64,000 nt of DNA from Massilia endophytica (GCF_021165955.1 NZ_CP088952.1:1426001-1490000), one strand, 5' to 3'. Numbered from the stretch's first letter, positions 1 through 8,518 are shown. Notes: a model not told the origin generated them from the sequence alone. Made by a program: numbers and translations.

Positions 1-670
1 TGGGCGGGGCGTTGAAATCGAGCACGTCCACGCCGCTGATGAAGCCCAGGGTGTGGCCGATTTCATGCGCTGCCACGCCCACGAAGTCGAAGGCGTTGCC
101 CGCGATGCCGTCGTTGGGGTTGAAGTCGAAGGTGAAGTTGCTGCTGAACTGGATGAAGCCGTCGCAGTTGCCGATGCAGCCCTGCACCGTCTGCGGCGCG
201 ACCGCCAGGCCCAGGGCCTTCGCTTCCGCCGTGGTGATCGACAGGGTGCTGTTGTTGGCATTGCCGTTGTTGTCGACATAGGGTGTGGCGCTGCCCGCGC
301 CGTTCGGGTTGTTGCTGGTGCGGTTGATCAGCATGCCGAAGCTGTTGCCGCCGGGCAGATGGGCGACGGCCGAGGTGTCCAGGCCGGAGGTGATGTCGGC
401 CGTGAGCGCCGTTCGGAAATTGGTGTAACTGTAAAATTGTTCGGCAGAGGCGGCCTGGCCCAGGATGCCCGGGCCGAGAGGATTGAAGCCCACCGTGAGA
501 TTGATGGTCACATTGTCCGTCAGCAGGGACGACCAGCGCGCGCCCGCGTCGATAAAGCCTTGCTGGGCCTGCGCGGAGGTGCCGGGGACGAAGGTGAAGT
601 TGAAGGTGGGGTTGGCGAAGCTGCTGCTGGCCGCGGCGGCAAGCGCGGCGGCGGCGATCAGGCGTTTCAT
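1..670 (-). CDS. NF038122-type secreted metalloprotease, N-terminal part
   Basis: Reading leftwards from ATG at 670, the frame is open to the window edge (about 223 codons), so the gene is cut off at its 3' end. The protein starts with a Sec signal (MKRLIAAAALAAAASSSFA, then NPTFNF) and reaches a zinc-metallopeptidase motif AAHEIGHTLGF near residue 207, in which the two His and the Glu of HExxH are intact and followed by xxGF. Exported proteases of this type, often ending in a PEP-CTERM sorting signal, are common in exosortase-encoding betaproteobacteria; the C-terminus is outside the window, so that part cannot be verified. Substrate unknown. Likely secreted or surface-anchored. It lies downstream of tRNA-Leu on the same strand but is separated from it by a terminator, so it is probably transcribed separately. 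Confidence 0.8.
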   Translation of the reverse strand, partial: MKRLIAAAALAAAASSSFANPTFNFTFVPGTSAQAQQGFIDAGARWSSLLTDNVTINLTVGFNPLGPGILGQAASAEQFYSYTNFRTALTADITSGLDTSAVAHLPGGNSFGMLINRTSNNPNGAGSATPYVDNNGNANNSTLSITTAEAKALGLAVAPQTVQGCIGNCDGFIQFSSNFTFDFNPNDGIAGNAFDFVGVAAHEIGHTLGFISGVDVLDFNAPP

Positions 671-787
671 GGTCGGAGCTCCCAGGTTGTTGGTGCAGGG
701 GGAGGGGACGCAAGAAGCGTGCTGAGCGTAGAGAGCAGGGGGCGGGGACATCCCCGCCGCAGGCGCCTGTCAGATTTGCCGACACAA

Positions 788-823
788 TGAAAAAACGCCG
801 CAGGCCTTTCGGACTGCGGCGTT
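788..823 (-). terminator. Rho-independent terminator of tRNA-Leu
   Basis: A 10-bp stem pairs AACGCCGCAG (794-803) with CTGCGGCGTT (814-823) around a 10-nt loop. On the minus strand it is followed by a run of six T, directly downstream of tRNA-Leu. Confidence 0.8.
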
Positions 824-842
824 CTTTGCGGATTCTGTAGAG

Positions 843-927
843 TGGTGCCCACGGAGGGACTCGAACCCCCACACCTCGCGGCACATGGACCTGAACCATG
901 CGCGTCTACCAATTCCGCCACGTGGGC
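843..927 (-). tRNA. tRNA-Leu (anticodon CAG)
   Basis: The reverse strand folds as an 85-nt class II tRNA including an encoded CCA. The acceptor stem GCCCACG pairs with CGTGGGC, the anticodon stem-loop is CATGG-TTCAGGT-CCATG with anticodon CAG, there is a short variable arm, and the T-loop contains GGTTCGAGTCC. It decodes CUG, the dominant Leu codon of this GC-rich genome. Confidence 0.95.
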
Positions 928-952
928 ACGGATACTGCATGCAACATCTGCT

Positions 953-958
953 ATTATA
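953..958 (-). promoter_or_regulatory. -10 box of tRNA-Leu promoter
   Basis: A perfect TATAAT on the minus strand lies 26 nt upstream of the mature tRNA 5' end, as expected for a stable-RNA promoter. The -35 region is not close to consensus. Confidence 0.55.
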
Positions 959-1125
959 CGGCCTTGGAGAGTTTTGCGCCAGATGAACTTTCATTCCACG
1001 CTGCACATCCACTCACCGTCCCGCATTGCTGCGAGAGACCGAGATTATAGAGCAATCTTTTCGGATGTCAAATCCCCCGGCCGCACGCTTGCGTGTTGGG
1101 CAAAGAGCCCATGCTCCGGTACACT

Positions 1126-3693
1126 ATGGCTGTCGGTACGAAGCCTTCCCTTAACAATAATAAGACCACAGAACTTTTGAACGCTACCCACACCATTCCC
1201 AGCCGCGAGGATATTCTCGGCATCTTCCGCAGCGCCAAGGCGCCGCTCGACCTGCGCGCCCTTGCCCTGGCCCTGAAAGTCAAACCCGATGCGCACGCCG
1301 TGCTCACGCGCCGCCTGAACGCCATGGAGCGCGACGGCCAGATCCGCTCGGACACCAACGGCTTCTACGTGCTGGCCGACCATTCCGAATTCATCGCCGG
1401 GCGCGTGAGCGCCCACCGCGACGGCTTCGGCTTCGTCATTCCCGACGAACCGGGCGACGATCTTTTCCTCTCCGAGCGCGAGATGCAGAAGGTGCTTCAC
1501 GGCGACAAGGTGCTGGCGAAGATCGTCGGCCACGACCGCCGCGGACGCCCCGAAGGCACCATCGTCGAGGTGGTAGAACGGGGCAACACCCATATCATCG
1601 GCCGCCTGCTGAAGGACAACGGCGTCTGGATCGTGGCGCCCGAGGACAAGCGCATCGGCCAGGACATCCTGGTGAGCGGCGCCGTGGGCAAGGCCAAGAG
1701 CGGCCAGATCGTCAGCGTCGAACTCACGGAGCAGCCGGGCCGCTTCAAGCAGCCCGTGGGCCGCATCGTTGAAGTGCTGGGCGACATGGACGATCCCGGC
1801 ATGGAGATCGAGATCGCCGTGCGCAAGTTCGGCGTGCCCCATGTGTTTTCCGATGCCGCCCTGAAGCAGGCCGCCAGACTGCCTGACGTGGTGCGCCAGT
1901 CCGACTGGGGCGATCGTGTCGACCTGCGCGACGTGCCGCTTGTGACCATCGACGGCGAGGACGCGCGCGACTTCGACGATGCCGTGTACTGCGAGCCGAT
2001 CAAGGTGGGCCGCAGCAAGGCCTACCGCCTGATCGTGGCCATTGCGGACGTAAGCAACTACGTCAAGCCGAACGACGCCCTGGATGCGGATGCGCTGGAG
2101 CGCAGCACCTCGGTGTATTTCCCGCGCCGCGTGATTCCCATGCTGCCCGAGAAGCTGTCCAACGGCCTGTGCTCGCTGAACCCGCAGGTGGACCGCCTGA
2201 CCCTCGTCTGCGACGCGGTGATCACGGCCAAGGGCGAGATCAAGGCCTACCAGTTCTATCCGGCCGTGATTCACTCGGCCGCGCGCCTGACCTACACGGA
2301 GGTGGCGGCCATCCTGGGCAACACGAAGGGCCCGGAGGCGGCGCGCCGCCCCGCCATCGTGCCGCACCTGCAGAACCTGTACGAGGTCTATCACGCCCTG
2401 CTCAAGGCGCGCCTTGAGCGCGGCGCCATCGACTTCGAAACGACGGAGACCTACATCGTCTGCAACCCGGCGGGCAAGATCGAGAAGATCATCCCGCGCA
2501 CCCGCAACGACGCGCACAAGCTGATCGAGGAGTGCATGCTGGCGGCGAACGTGTGCGCGGCGGACCTGCTGCTGCGCCACAAGCACCCCGGCACCTACCG
2601 CATCCACGCCGGTCCCACCAAGGAGAAGCTCACCCAGGTGCGCGACTTCCTGAAGCAGGTGGGCCTGTCCCTGGGCGGCGGCGACAATCCGGTGGCGCGC
2701 GATTACGCGGAGCTGATGAAGAAGATCAAGGACCGCCCGGACGCGAACCTGCTCCAGACCATGCTGCTGCGCTCCATGCAGCAGGCGGTCTACAGCCCGG
2801 ACAACATCGGCCACTTCGGCCTGGCCTATGAGGCCTACGCCCACTTCACGAGCCCGATCCGCCGCTATCCGGACCTGCTGACCCACCGCGCCATCAAGGC
2901 CATCCTCGCTGGCAAGAAGTACGAGCCGAAGGTGGAGGACAAGAGCGTCCTGAATACCACCATTTCGACGGCGATGCGCCGCCAGCAGCTGAAGGACAAG
3001 CAGGAAGGCAAGGAGCGCAAGCCGGCCGGCGACCTCACGGTGTGGGATGCGCTGGGCGTGCACTGCTCGGCCAACGAGCGCCGCGCCGACGAGGCATCGC
3101 GCGACGTCGAGGCATGGCTGAAGTGCTACTTCATGCAGGACAAGCTGGGCGAGGAGTTCACCGGCATCATCACCGGCGTGACCACCTTCGGCATCTTCGT
3201 GCAGCTGGACCAGCTCTTCGTGGAAGGCCTGGTGCACATCACGGACCTGGGCGGCGACTACTTCCAGTACGACGAAGCGCGCCATGAGCTGCGCGGCGAA
3301 CGCACCGGCAAGCGCTACCAGCTCACCGGCCGCGTGACCGTGCAGGTGGTGCGCGTGGACCTGGAGTCGCGCAAGATCGACCTGCGCCTGGCCGACAGCG
3401 AAACCGCGCAGTTCTCCGCGCCGAAGAAGAACCGCAAGGCGCGCGACGACGACTTCGGCGACGAAGAAGACCTGCAGCCGCAAGGCCGCGCGCGCAAGGC
3501 CGCGAAGTCTGCCGGCCCCACCATCACGCCGCGCGCTTCCGGCAACGGCAAGACGGGCGTGGGCGCGGACGGCAACTACAGCTATCCCGGCGCGCGCGCC
3601 AAGGCGGCGCCCGCCAAGCGCAGCAAGGCCAAGACGGCTGCGGCGCCTGCCCGCGCGGCGAAGTCCGGCAGCAAGAGCAAGAAGAAACGATAA
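1126..3693 (+). CDS. rnr: Ribonuclease R (3'-5' exoribonuclease)
   Basis: An 855-residue RNase II/R family exoribonuclease that degrades structured RNA, including rRNA fragments and mRNA, in the cytoplasm. Visible in order: N-terminal winged-helix region (SREDILGIFRSAKAP), OB cold-shock domains, and an RNB catalytic domain with the metal-binding signature DGEDARDFDDAVYC starting near residue 276. A C-terminal S1 domain follows (FTGIITGVTTFGIFVQL, near residue 675), then a Lys/Arg/Ala-rich basic tail typical of RNase R rather than RNase II. The start is uncertain: ATG 1126 is chosen, with an in-frame GTG at 1093 and no strong ribosome site at either. rlmB follows 75 bp downstream, the classic rnr-rlmB pairing. 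Confidence 0.95.
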   Translation: MAVGTKPSLNNNKTTELLNATHTIPSREDILGIFRSAKAPLDLRALALALKVKPDAHAVLTRRLNAMERDGQIRSDTNGFYVLADHSEFIAGRVSAHRDGFGFVIPDEPGDDLFLSEREMQKVLHGDKVLAKIVGHDRRGRPEGTIVEVVERGNTHIIGRLLKDNGVWIVAPEDKRIGQDILVSGAVGKAKSGQIVSVELTEQPGRFKQPVGRIVEVLGDMDDPGMEIEIAVRKFGVPHVFSDAALKQAARLPDVVRQSDWGDRVDLRDVPLVTIDGEDARDFDDAVYCEPIKVGRSKAYRLIVAIADVSNYVKPNDALDADALERSTSVYFPRRVIPMLPEKLSNGLCSLNPQVDRLTLVCDAVITAKGEIKAYQFYPAVIHSAARLTYTEVAAILGNTKGPEAARRPAIVPHLQNLYEVYHALLKARLERGAIDFETTETYIVCNPAGKIEKIIPRTRNDAHKLIEECMLAANVCAADLLLRHKHPGTYRIHAGPTKEKLTQVRDFLKQVGLSLGGGDNPVARDYAELMKKIKDRPDANLLQTMLLRSMQQAVYSPDNIGHFGLAYEAYAHFTSPIRRYPDLLTHRAIKAILAGKKYEPKVEDKSVLNTTISTAMRRQQLKDKQEGKERKPAGDLTVWDALGVHCSANERRADEASRDVEAWLKCYFMQDKLGEEFTGIITGVTTFGIFVQLDQLFVEGLVHITDLGGDYFQYDEARHELRGERTGKRYQLTGRVTVQVVRVDLESRKIDLRLADSETAQFSAPKKNRKARDDDFGDEEDLQPQGRARKAAKSAGPTITPRASGNGKTGVGADGNYSYPGARAKAAPAKRSKAKTAAAPARAAKSGSKSKKKR

Positions 3694-3699
3694 TCCCGC

Positions 3700-3724
3700 G
3701 CGCCGCGGCTCGCCGCCGCGGCGC
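3700..3724. repeat. GC-rich inverted repeat between rnr and rlmB
   Basis: GCGCCGCGGC and GCCGCGGCGC form a perfect 10-bp stem with a 5-nt loop. No T-run follows, so it is more likely an RNA-stability or attenuation hairpin than a terminator. Confidence 0.5.
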
Positions 3725-3768
3725 CATCCTCACGGGGCGCAAGACCCCGCATTTTCAGTAGATACGCT

Positions 3769-4512
3769 ATGTCCAAGAACAGAATGATTTTCGGCTTCCA
3801 CGCTGTCACCTCGCGCCTGCGCCACGAAGCCTCGTCGGTGGAAGAGATCTTCGTCGACGCCACCCGCGACGACCGCCGCATGAAGGACCTGATCGCCAAT
3901 GCGAAAGCGGCCGGTGTGCGCGTGATGCCGGTCGATTCGGCCCGCCTCGACAAGATCGTGGGCACCCGCCGCCACCAGGGCGTGATCGCTTTCGCCTCCC
4001 AGCTGGCGCTGGCGCGCAACCTGGACGAGCTGCTGGATGCCATCGATGGCCCGCCGCTGCTGCTGGTGCTGGACGGGATCACCGATCCGCACAACCTCGG
4101 CGCCTGCCTGCGCGTGGCCGACGGCGCCGGTGCGCATGCCGTGATCGTGCCCAAGGACAGGGCGGTTGGCCTGAACGCGACGGCGGCCAAGGTGGCCTCG
4201 GGCGCGGCGGAGACCGTGCCCTATATCACCGTGACGAACCTGGCGCGCACCCTGCGCGAGCTGAAGGAGCGCGACATCTGGCTGATCGGCACCTCGGACG
4301 ACGGCGACAAGGGCCTGTACGAAGGCGATTACCGTGGCCCGACGGCGATCGTGATGGGTTCGGAAGGCGAGGGCATGCGCCGCCTGACGCGCGAGACCTG
4401 CGACATGCTGGTCAGCATTCCGATGTTCGGTTCGGTGGAGAGCCTGAACGTATCGGTCGCCTCCGGCGTCTGCCTCTACGAAGCCCGCCGCCAGCGCCTG
4501 GCATCTGAATAG
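3769..4512 (+). CDS. rlmB: 23S rRNA (guanosine-2'-O-)-methyltransferase RlmB
   Basis: A 247-residue SpoU/TrmH-family SPOUT methyltransferase that 2'-O-methylates G2251 in the 23S rRNA P-loop. The N-terminal substrate-binding domain begins IFGFHAVTSRLRH. Family motifs are LDGITDPHNLGACLRVADGAG (motif 1, Asn and Arg intact), IVMGSEGEGM (motif 2) and IPMFGSVESLNVSVASGVCLYEA (motif 3, forming the trefoil knot that binds SAM). Length is normal. It follows rnr in the same direction, linking RNA turnover and rRNA modification as in many proteobacteria. Confidence 0.95.
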   Translation: MSKNRMIFGFHAVTSRLRHEASSVEEIFVDATRDDRRMKDLIANAKAAGVRVMPVDSARLDKIVGTRRHQGVIAFASQLALARNLDELLDAIDGPPLLLVLDGITDPHNLGACLRVADGAGAHAVIVPKDRAVGLNATAAKVASGAAETVPYITVTNLARTLRELKERDIWLIGTSDDGDKGLYEGDYRGPTAIVMGSEGEGMRRLTRETCDMLVSIPMFGSVESLNVSVASGVCLYEARRQRLASE

Positions 4513-4514
4513 CA

Positions 4515-4544
4515 GGGGACAGACCCCGGACGGGGTCTGTCCCC
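4515..4544. repeat. GGGGACAGACCCC palindromic element
   Basis: GGGGACAGACCCCG (4515-4528) and CGGGGTCTGTCCCC (4531-4544) are perfect inverted copies separated by 2 nt, starting 3 nt after the rlmB stop. The same 13-nt core recurs at 17627-17639. Confidence 0.75.
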
Positions 4545-4559
4545 GGTAACCCAGTCGAT

Positions 4560-4599
4560 CACCGAACATAGTCCGCCAACTGTGTTCGGTGGCGGACTA
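4560..4599. repeat. Two overlapping, mutually exclusive inverted repeats
   Basis: CACCGAACA (4560-4568) pairs with TGTTCGGTG (4583-4591), while TAGTCCGCCA (4569-4578) pairs with TGGCGGACTA (4590-4599). The right arms overlap, so only one hairpin can form at a time. It lies between two other GC-rich palindromes in the rlmB-cysE gap. Confidence 0.6.
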
Positions 4600-4606
4600 A
4601 GGCACC

Positions 4607-4650
4607 GGGGACGGACCCCATCCGGGGGCTCGGCGCCCCCGTCCGTCCCC
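4607..4650. repeat. Third palindrome of the rlmB-cysE gap
   Basis: GGGGACGGAC (4607-4616) pairs with GTCCGTCCCC (4641-4650), enclosing GGGGGC (4624-4629) paired with GCCCCC (4635-4640). The arm is a one-base variant of the GGGGACAGAC motif at 4515. It lies 17 bp upstream of the cysE start. Confidence 0.6.
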
Positions 4651-4667
4651 TCTGTTAAACTAAGTTC

Positions 4668-5408
4668 ATGTTCCGCCACCTCCGCCAGGACATTCGCAGC
4701 ATCATCGAGCGCGATCCCGCCGCCCGCAACGGCTGGGAGGTGCTGACCTGCTACCCCGGCCTGCAGGCCATCGTCATGCACCGCGCGGCGCACTGGTGCT
4801 GGACGCACGGCCTGAAGTGGCTGGGCCGCTTTCTCTCCTACCTCACGCGCTGGCTCACCGCCATCGAAATCCACCCTGGCGCCGTCATCGGGCGGCGCGT
4901 CTTCATCGACCACGGCTTCGGCGTGGTGATCGGTGAAACGGCCGTGGTGGGCGACGACTGCACCATCTACCAGGGCGTGACCCTCGGCGGCACCTCCCTG
5001 CACAGCGGAACGAAGCGCCACCCGACGCTGGAGCGCGGCGTGATCGTGGGCGCGGGCGCCAAGATCCTGGGCGCCTTCACGGTGGGCGAGTACGCAAAGG
5101 TCGGCTCGAACGCGGTCGTGGTCAAGCCCGTGCCTGCGGGCGCCACCGCAGTGGGCAACCCCGCCCACATCGTGCGGAAGGACCAGCAGGCCGGCACGGC
5201 CTCGCGCCTCTTTGCCGCCTACGGCGTCACCACCACGGGCGACGATCCGCTCTCGAAAGCCCTGCACAGCCTCATCGCCCATGCCGAGGCGCAGGAGCAG
5301 CAGATAGAACGCATTACGGCCGCGCTGAAGGCGGCGGGCCTGCCTTGCCAGGACTTGCAGCCTTGCGCTAAAGTCGATACGGCCGAATTGAACAAGCTGG
5401 TCGAATAA
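4668..5408 (+). CDS. cysE: Serine O-acetyltransferase
   Basis: A 246-residue acetyltransferase of the left-handed beta-helix (hexapeptide) family that makes O-acetylserine from serine and acetyl-CoA for cysteine synthesis in the cytosol. The N-terminal helical region (FRHLRQDIRSIIERDPA) and hexapeptide repeats are clear (IEIHPGAVIGRRVFIDHG, GVVIGETAVVGDDCTIYQG, VTLGG). The catalytic His lies in FIDHGFG. It resembles the shorter CysE/EpsC form with a C-terminal extension containing a helical stretch (HAEAQEQQIERITAALKAAGL). yceH follows 10 bp downstream, so the two are likely co-transcribed. Confidence 0.93.
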   Translation: MFRHLRQDIRSIIERDPAARNGWEVLTCYPGLQAIVMHRAAHWCWTHGLKWLGRFLSYLTRWLTAIEIHPGAVIGRRVFIDHGFGVVIGETAVVGDDCTIYQGVTLGGTSLHSGTKRHPTLERGVIVGAGAKILGAFTVGEYAKVGSNAVVVKPVPAGATAVGNPAHIVRKDQQAGTASRLFAAYGVTTTGDDPLSKALHSLIAHAEAQEQQIERITAALKAAGLPCQDLQPCAKVDTAELNKLVE

Positions 5409-5418
5409 AGGACACACC

Positions 5419-6075
5419 ATGAGCGACGACATCCTGGATCCGGTCGAGATCCGCGTGCTGGCCGTGCTGGCCGAGAAAGAAGCGCTCACGCCGGACAACT
5501 ACCCCCTGTCCCTGAACGCGCTCACCAACGGCTGCAACCAGCTCTCCAGCCGCGACCCGGTGATGCAGCTCTCCGAAGAAACCGTGGCGGACACGCTGGA
5601 GCGCCTGGCGGCCCGCAAGCTGGTGAGCGCCATCACCCAGGCGGGCGCCCGCGTCACAAAATACGAACACCGCATGCGCATCAAGTGGACGCTGGAGCAG
5701 GACAAACTGGCCATCCTCACCGTGCTGATGCTGCGCGGCCTGCAGACGGCGGGCGAAATCCGCACCCGCACGGGCAGGCAGCACGAATTCAAGTCGGTGG
5801 CCGAGGTGGAAGCGGGCCTGCAATTCCTGATCGATAAATATCCGCCCCTGGTGGCGAAGCTGGCGCTGGCGCCCGGCACCAAGGAGCCGCGCTACGGCCA
5901 TCTGCTGGGCGGGGAAGAGGTGCTGGCGCGCGAGGAGGCCGGCTACGCCAGCGCCGCGCCTTCCGCCTCACGCGGCGACCGGGTGAGCCAGCTGGAACAG
6001 GAAGTGCAGCAATTGCGCGAAGAAGTGGCGGCGCTCTCCGCCCAGTTCGAGCAGTTCAGGCGGCAATTCGAATAG
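5419..6075 (+). CDS. YceH family protein (DUF480/UPF0502)
   Basis: A 218-residue protein with the tandem winged-helix YceH fold. It begins LDPVEIRVLAVLAEKEALTPDNYPLS and contains the family signature LNALTNGCNQLSSRDPVM. A second winged helix (LMLRGLQTAGEIRTRTGR) and a C-terminal coiled coil (SQLEQEVQQLREEVAALSAQ) follow. The molecular role of the family is not established. It sits 10 bp after cysE. Its last 20 bp overlap the 3' end of the convergent gene at 6056-6559. Confidence 0.88.
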   Translation: MSDDILDPVEIRVLAVLAEKEALTPDNYPLSLNALTNGCNQLSSRDPVMQLSEETVADTLERLAARKLVSAITQAGARVTKYEHRMRIKWTLEQDKLAILTVLMLRGLQTAGEIRTRTGRQHEFKSVAEVEAGLQFLIDKYPPLVAKLALAPGTKEPRYGHLLGGEEVLAREEAGYASAAPSASRGDRVSQLEQEVQQLREEVAALSAQFEQFRRQFE

Positions 6076-6559
6076 TGTCTTTCGCCCCGCTGCTGGCCAG
6101 GCGCTGAAGCCGGGCCAGTCCCGTCTTCAGGTCGAAGTCCAGCCCTGCCAGCAGGGAGCTCACCAGGTCGAGCGCCAGCTTGAGGGCCACATTGGCCACC
6201 TCGCCGCAGCGGAAGGGCAGGATCAGCCGGTAGCGGTGCTCCGTACGGGGCACGCGGCCCACGAAACCCACCATCACTTCATCCCCCGTCAGGCGGTGCA
6301 GCTCGATCGCCACGCTCTGGATCAGGCGCGCCAGGCGCAGGTCCACCGAGCGCTCGTCCGCATCGTCCCCGATCACGCCGATCAGGCTGCGTCCCCGCCG
6401 CAGGCCGGGCAGGGTGCGTGCGAGGCCCGCGCTCAGGGTCTGGAGATCGTCTTCGGTATAGGGATGGCCCAGGTCCAGGATGCTCAGCAGGCACGGTTCG
6501 CTGCAGTAGCGGTTGGGGCCGGACAGGTAGCGCTGGTCGATGAGGTTCATGGCATGCAT
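6056..6559 (-). CDS. Stand-alone protein resembling the cyanophycin synthetase N-terminal domain
   Basis: A 167-residue protein with no signal peptide or membrane segment. Its layout matches the N-terminal domain of cyanophycin synthetase (CphA): a start like NLIDQRYLSGPNRYCSEPCL with a Leu/Asp-rich helix after it, then IQSVAIELHRLTGDEVMVGF in place of the CphA EHVALELQ..AG region. An HRYRLILPFRCGEVANVALKLAL segment follows. The ATP-grasp and Mur-ligase-like domains needed for polymerisation are absent, so it is not a synthetase. It might bind arginine, aspartate or cyanophycin-like polymer, or be a regulator; that is inference. A second possible start is the ATG at 6550. It is convergent with yceH and overlaps it by 20 bp. 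Confidence 0.6.
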   Translation of the reverse strand: MHAMNLIDQRYLSGPNRYCSEPCLLSILDLGHPYTEDDLQTLSAGLARTLPGLRRGRSLIGVIGDDADERSVDLRLARLIQSVAIELHRLTGDEVMVGFVGRVPRTEHRYRLILPFRCGEVANVALKLALDLVSSLLAGLDFDLKTGLARLQRLASSGAKDTIRIAA

Positions 6560-6683
6560 TCAGACAGTAGCGCGCCGGCGGGAAGCCGGCGCATCTGATT
6601 GCATTATGCAAAGTTTTTGCTCAGCCGGGCATCGGTGCCCGGCGGGTGCTGCTGTAAGACAATGCTTACAAAACCTGCAAGTC
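6560..6683. other. Intergenic region with two hairpins
   Basis: GCGCCGGC (6572-6579) pairs with GCCGGCGC (6585-6592), and GCCGGGCA (6624-6631) pairs with TGCCCGGC (6636-6643). Neither is followed by a T-run on either strand. The region probably carries the promoter of the gene at 6056-6559 and the 3' UTR of the ABC operon. Confidence 0.45.
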
Positions 6684-7664
6684 TCAGCCTTCTTCGCGCC
6701 AGCGGCGCAGCCACACGGCGCCGGCAATCATGGCCACGCCAGCCGCCGCGCCGATCCAGGCGTCGGCCGACAGGGCGGTTTGCCAGGACTGGGCATAGAA
6801 GGCGTTGAACATTGCTACCGGGCCTTCGTGGCGGCCCACCATGCCAGCCTGCTGCATGGCTTCGCGGGCCGACTCGCTGGCGGCGAACCAGGTGCCGGGC
6901 ATGGTGCTGGTCAGCAGGCGGAACACCACGTGCTGGGCGAACCATTTGATGTCCACGCCCAGGCTGAAGACCTTTTCGGCCCAGCCCAGCAAGGCAGTCG
7001 CCAGCAGCGGCGCGCCCACGGCCCACAGGAAGACCTTGGAACGGGCCCAGCTCGACACCAGCAGCAGCCAGCCCACGGTAGGCAGGGCCCACAGCGCATA
7101 CACAGGCAGCAGGGACAGCATGCGCACCGGGCTCAACCAGAAGGCGGGGCTGGCCAGCAGCGCGCCGATCAGGTTCGCGCCCTTCACCGCCAGGACCACG
7201 TAGATCATGAGCAGGATGGCGAGGGAGGTCACGTAGGCCGTGGCCAGCACCACCAGCGGCACCACCACCAGCGCCATGCCGGCCTTCGCCAGCACCGTGT
7301 TCAGGTCCGACACGGGCAGGGACTTCCAGAACAGCAGGCTGCGGTCCTTGCGCTCGTCGTACAGGGCGCCCAGGGCGTAGAAGAAGACGAAGAAGGCCAT
7401 GCTGATATAGAGCGGCGCGGCGATCATGGGGAAGCCCGCGGCCGATACGTCCACCATCTGGCGGCTTTGCGCATCGGCGATGGTCACGGTCGTGGAGCTG
7501 AATTCACCGTCCGGGCCAGAAAGGTGCAGGCCCACGTCGTGGCCCTTGAGCATCATCGCCAGGCTGAAGACCACCATGGCGGCGCCGATGGCGAGCGGGG
7601 CCCACAGCAGCATGCCCTTGTGCTCCCAGAATTCGCGCTTGATCAGCCATTGCATCGTTTTCAT
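6684..7664 (-). CDS. ABC-2 type exporter, permease subunit
   Basis: A 326-residue polytopic inner-membrane protein. The N-terminus (MQWLIKREFWEHKGMLLWAPL) leads into the first membrane helix. At least five more hydrophobic segments are visible, for example IAAPLYISMAFFVFFYALGAL, GMALVVVPLVVLATAYVTSLA and the last one AAAGVAMIAGAVWL near the C-terminus. A large extracytoplasmic loop follows the first helix. It is the membrane partner of the ATPase encoded directly upstream, whose stop overlaps its start in an ATGA junction. The GntR/YtrA gene at the head of the operon suggests an envelope-stress or antibiotic-responsive exporter of the YtrBC type; the substrate is unknown. Confidence 0.85.
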   Translation of the reverse strand: MKTMQWLIKREFWEHKGMLLWAPLAIGAAMVVFSLAMMLKGHDVGLHLSGPDGEFSSTTVTIADAQSRQMVDVSAAGFPMIAAPLYISMAFFVFFYALGALYDERKDRSLLFWKSLPVSDLNTVLAKAGMALVVVPLVVLATAYVTSLAILLMIYVVLAVKGANLIGALLASPAFWLSPVRMLSLLPVYALWALPTVGWLLLVSSWARSKVFLWAVGAPLLATALLGWAEKVFSLGVDIKWFAQHVVFRLLTSTMPGTWFAASESAREAMQQAGMVGRHEGPVAMFNAFYAQSWQTALSADAWIGAAAGVAMIAGAVWLRRWREEG

Positions 7665-8518
7665 TCGTAAGTTCCTTTCATGCTGGCGACGAACAGGTCC
7701 GCCACGCTTGGCGTGCGCAGTTCGCCCAGGGATTCGAGCTGCTGGCGGGAGACCCCGTCGAACAGCATCACCGGCTTGCCGAACACCGTGCGCTGGGCCA
7801 TCGGCTGCAGGGCGTTGGCGGCGGCGGCCGCGTGCGGGTGCACCATCACTTCCGTATAGCGCTCGCCGATTTCATCCATCGACGCGGCCAGCGCGATTTT
7901 GCCGTCGCGAATGAAGAGCAGGTCCGTCAGGATATGCTCCACTTCCTCAATCTGGTGGGTGGTGATGACGATGGTCTTGTGCTCGTCGAAGTAGTCCTCC
8001 AGCAGGTTCTGGTAGAACTGCTTGCGGTAGAGGATATCCAGGCCGAGGGTTGGTTCGTCCAGCACCAGCAGCTTGGCGTCGATGGCCATGACGAGGGCCA
8101 GGTGCAGCTGCACGATCATGCCCTTGGACATGGACTTCACCTTCATGTCCGGCGAGAGCTTGGTGTGCTCGATATAGCGCCTGGCCTTCTCGCGGTCGAA
8201 ACGCGGGTGCACGCCTGCCACGAAATCGATGGCGTCCTTCACCTTCAGCCAGCGGGGCAGGATGGCCACGTCGGCGATGAAGCAGACGTCGCGCATCAGC
8301 TCATCGCGCTGCTTGCGCGGGTCCATGCCCAGCACATTCAGCTCGCCTTCGAACTGGGTCAGGCCCAGGATGGCTTTCAGCGTCGTGGTCTTGCCGGAGC
8401 CGTTGGGGCCGATCAGGCCCACGATGCGGCCTGGCTGCACGTCGAAGCTGGCGTGATCGAGGGCGGTCTGCTTGCCATAGCGCTTGGTCAGGCCTTTGGC
8501 GGAGATCAGGGCGTTCAT
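7661..8518 (-). CDS. ABC transporter ATP-binding protein (YtrB-like)
   Basis: A 285-residue ATPase. Walker A is GPNGSGKTT near residue 38. The signature region reads MKVKSMSKGMIVQLHLALVM, a degenerate LSGGQ with SMSKG, typical of the YtrB/CcmA-like exporter branch. Walker B is KLLVLDEPTLGLD and the switch His is in VITTHQIEE. The ATG at 8518 overlaps the stop of the upstream GntR gene (ATGA), and its own stop overlaps the permease start in the same way, so the three genes are translationally coupled. Reading the frame further upstream would run into the regulator, so the 8518 start is preferred. Confidence 0.92.
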   Translation of the reverse strand: MNALISAKGLTKRYGKQTALDHASFDVQPGRIVGLIGPNGSGKTTTLKAILGLTQFEGELNVLGMDPRKQRDELMRDVCFIADVAILPRWLKVKDAIDFVAGVHPRFDREKARRYIEHTKLSPDMKVKSMSKGMIVQLHLALVMAIDAKLLVLDEPTLGLDILYRKQFYQNLLEDYFDEHKTIVITTHQIEEVEHILTDLLFIRDGKIALAASMDEIGERYTEVMVHPHAAAAANALQPMAQRTVFGKPVMLFDGVSRQQLESLGELRTPSVADLFVASMKGTYE

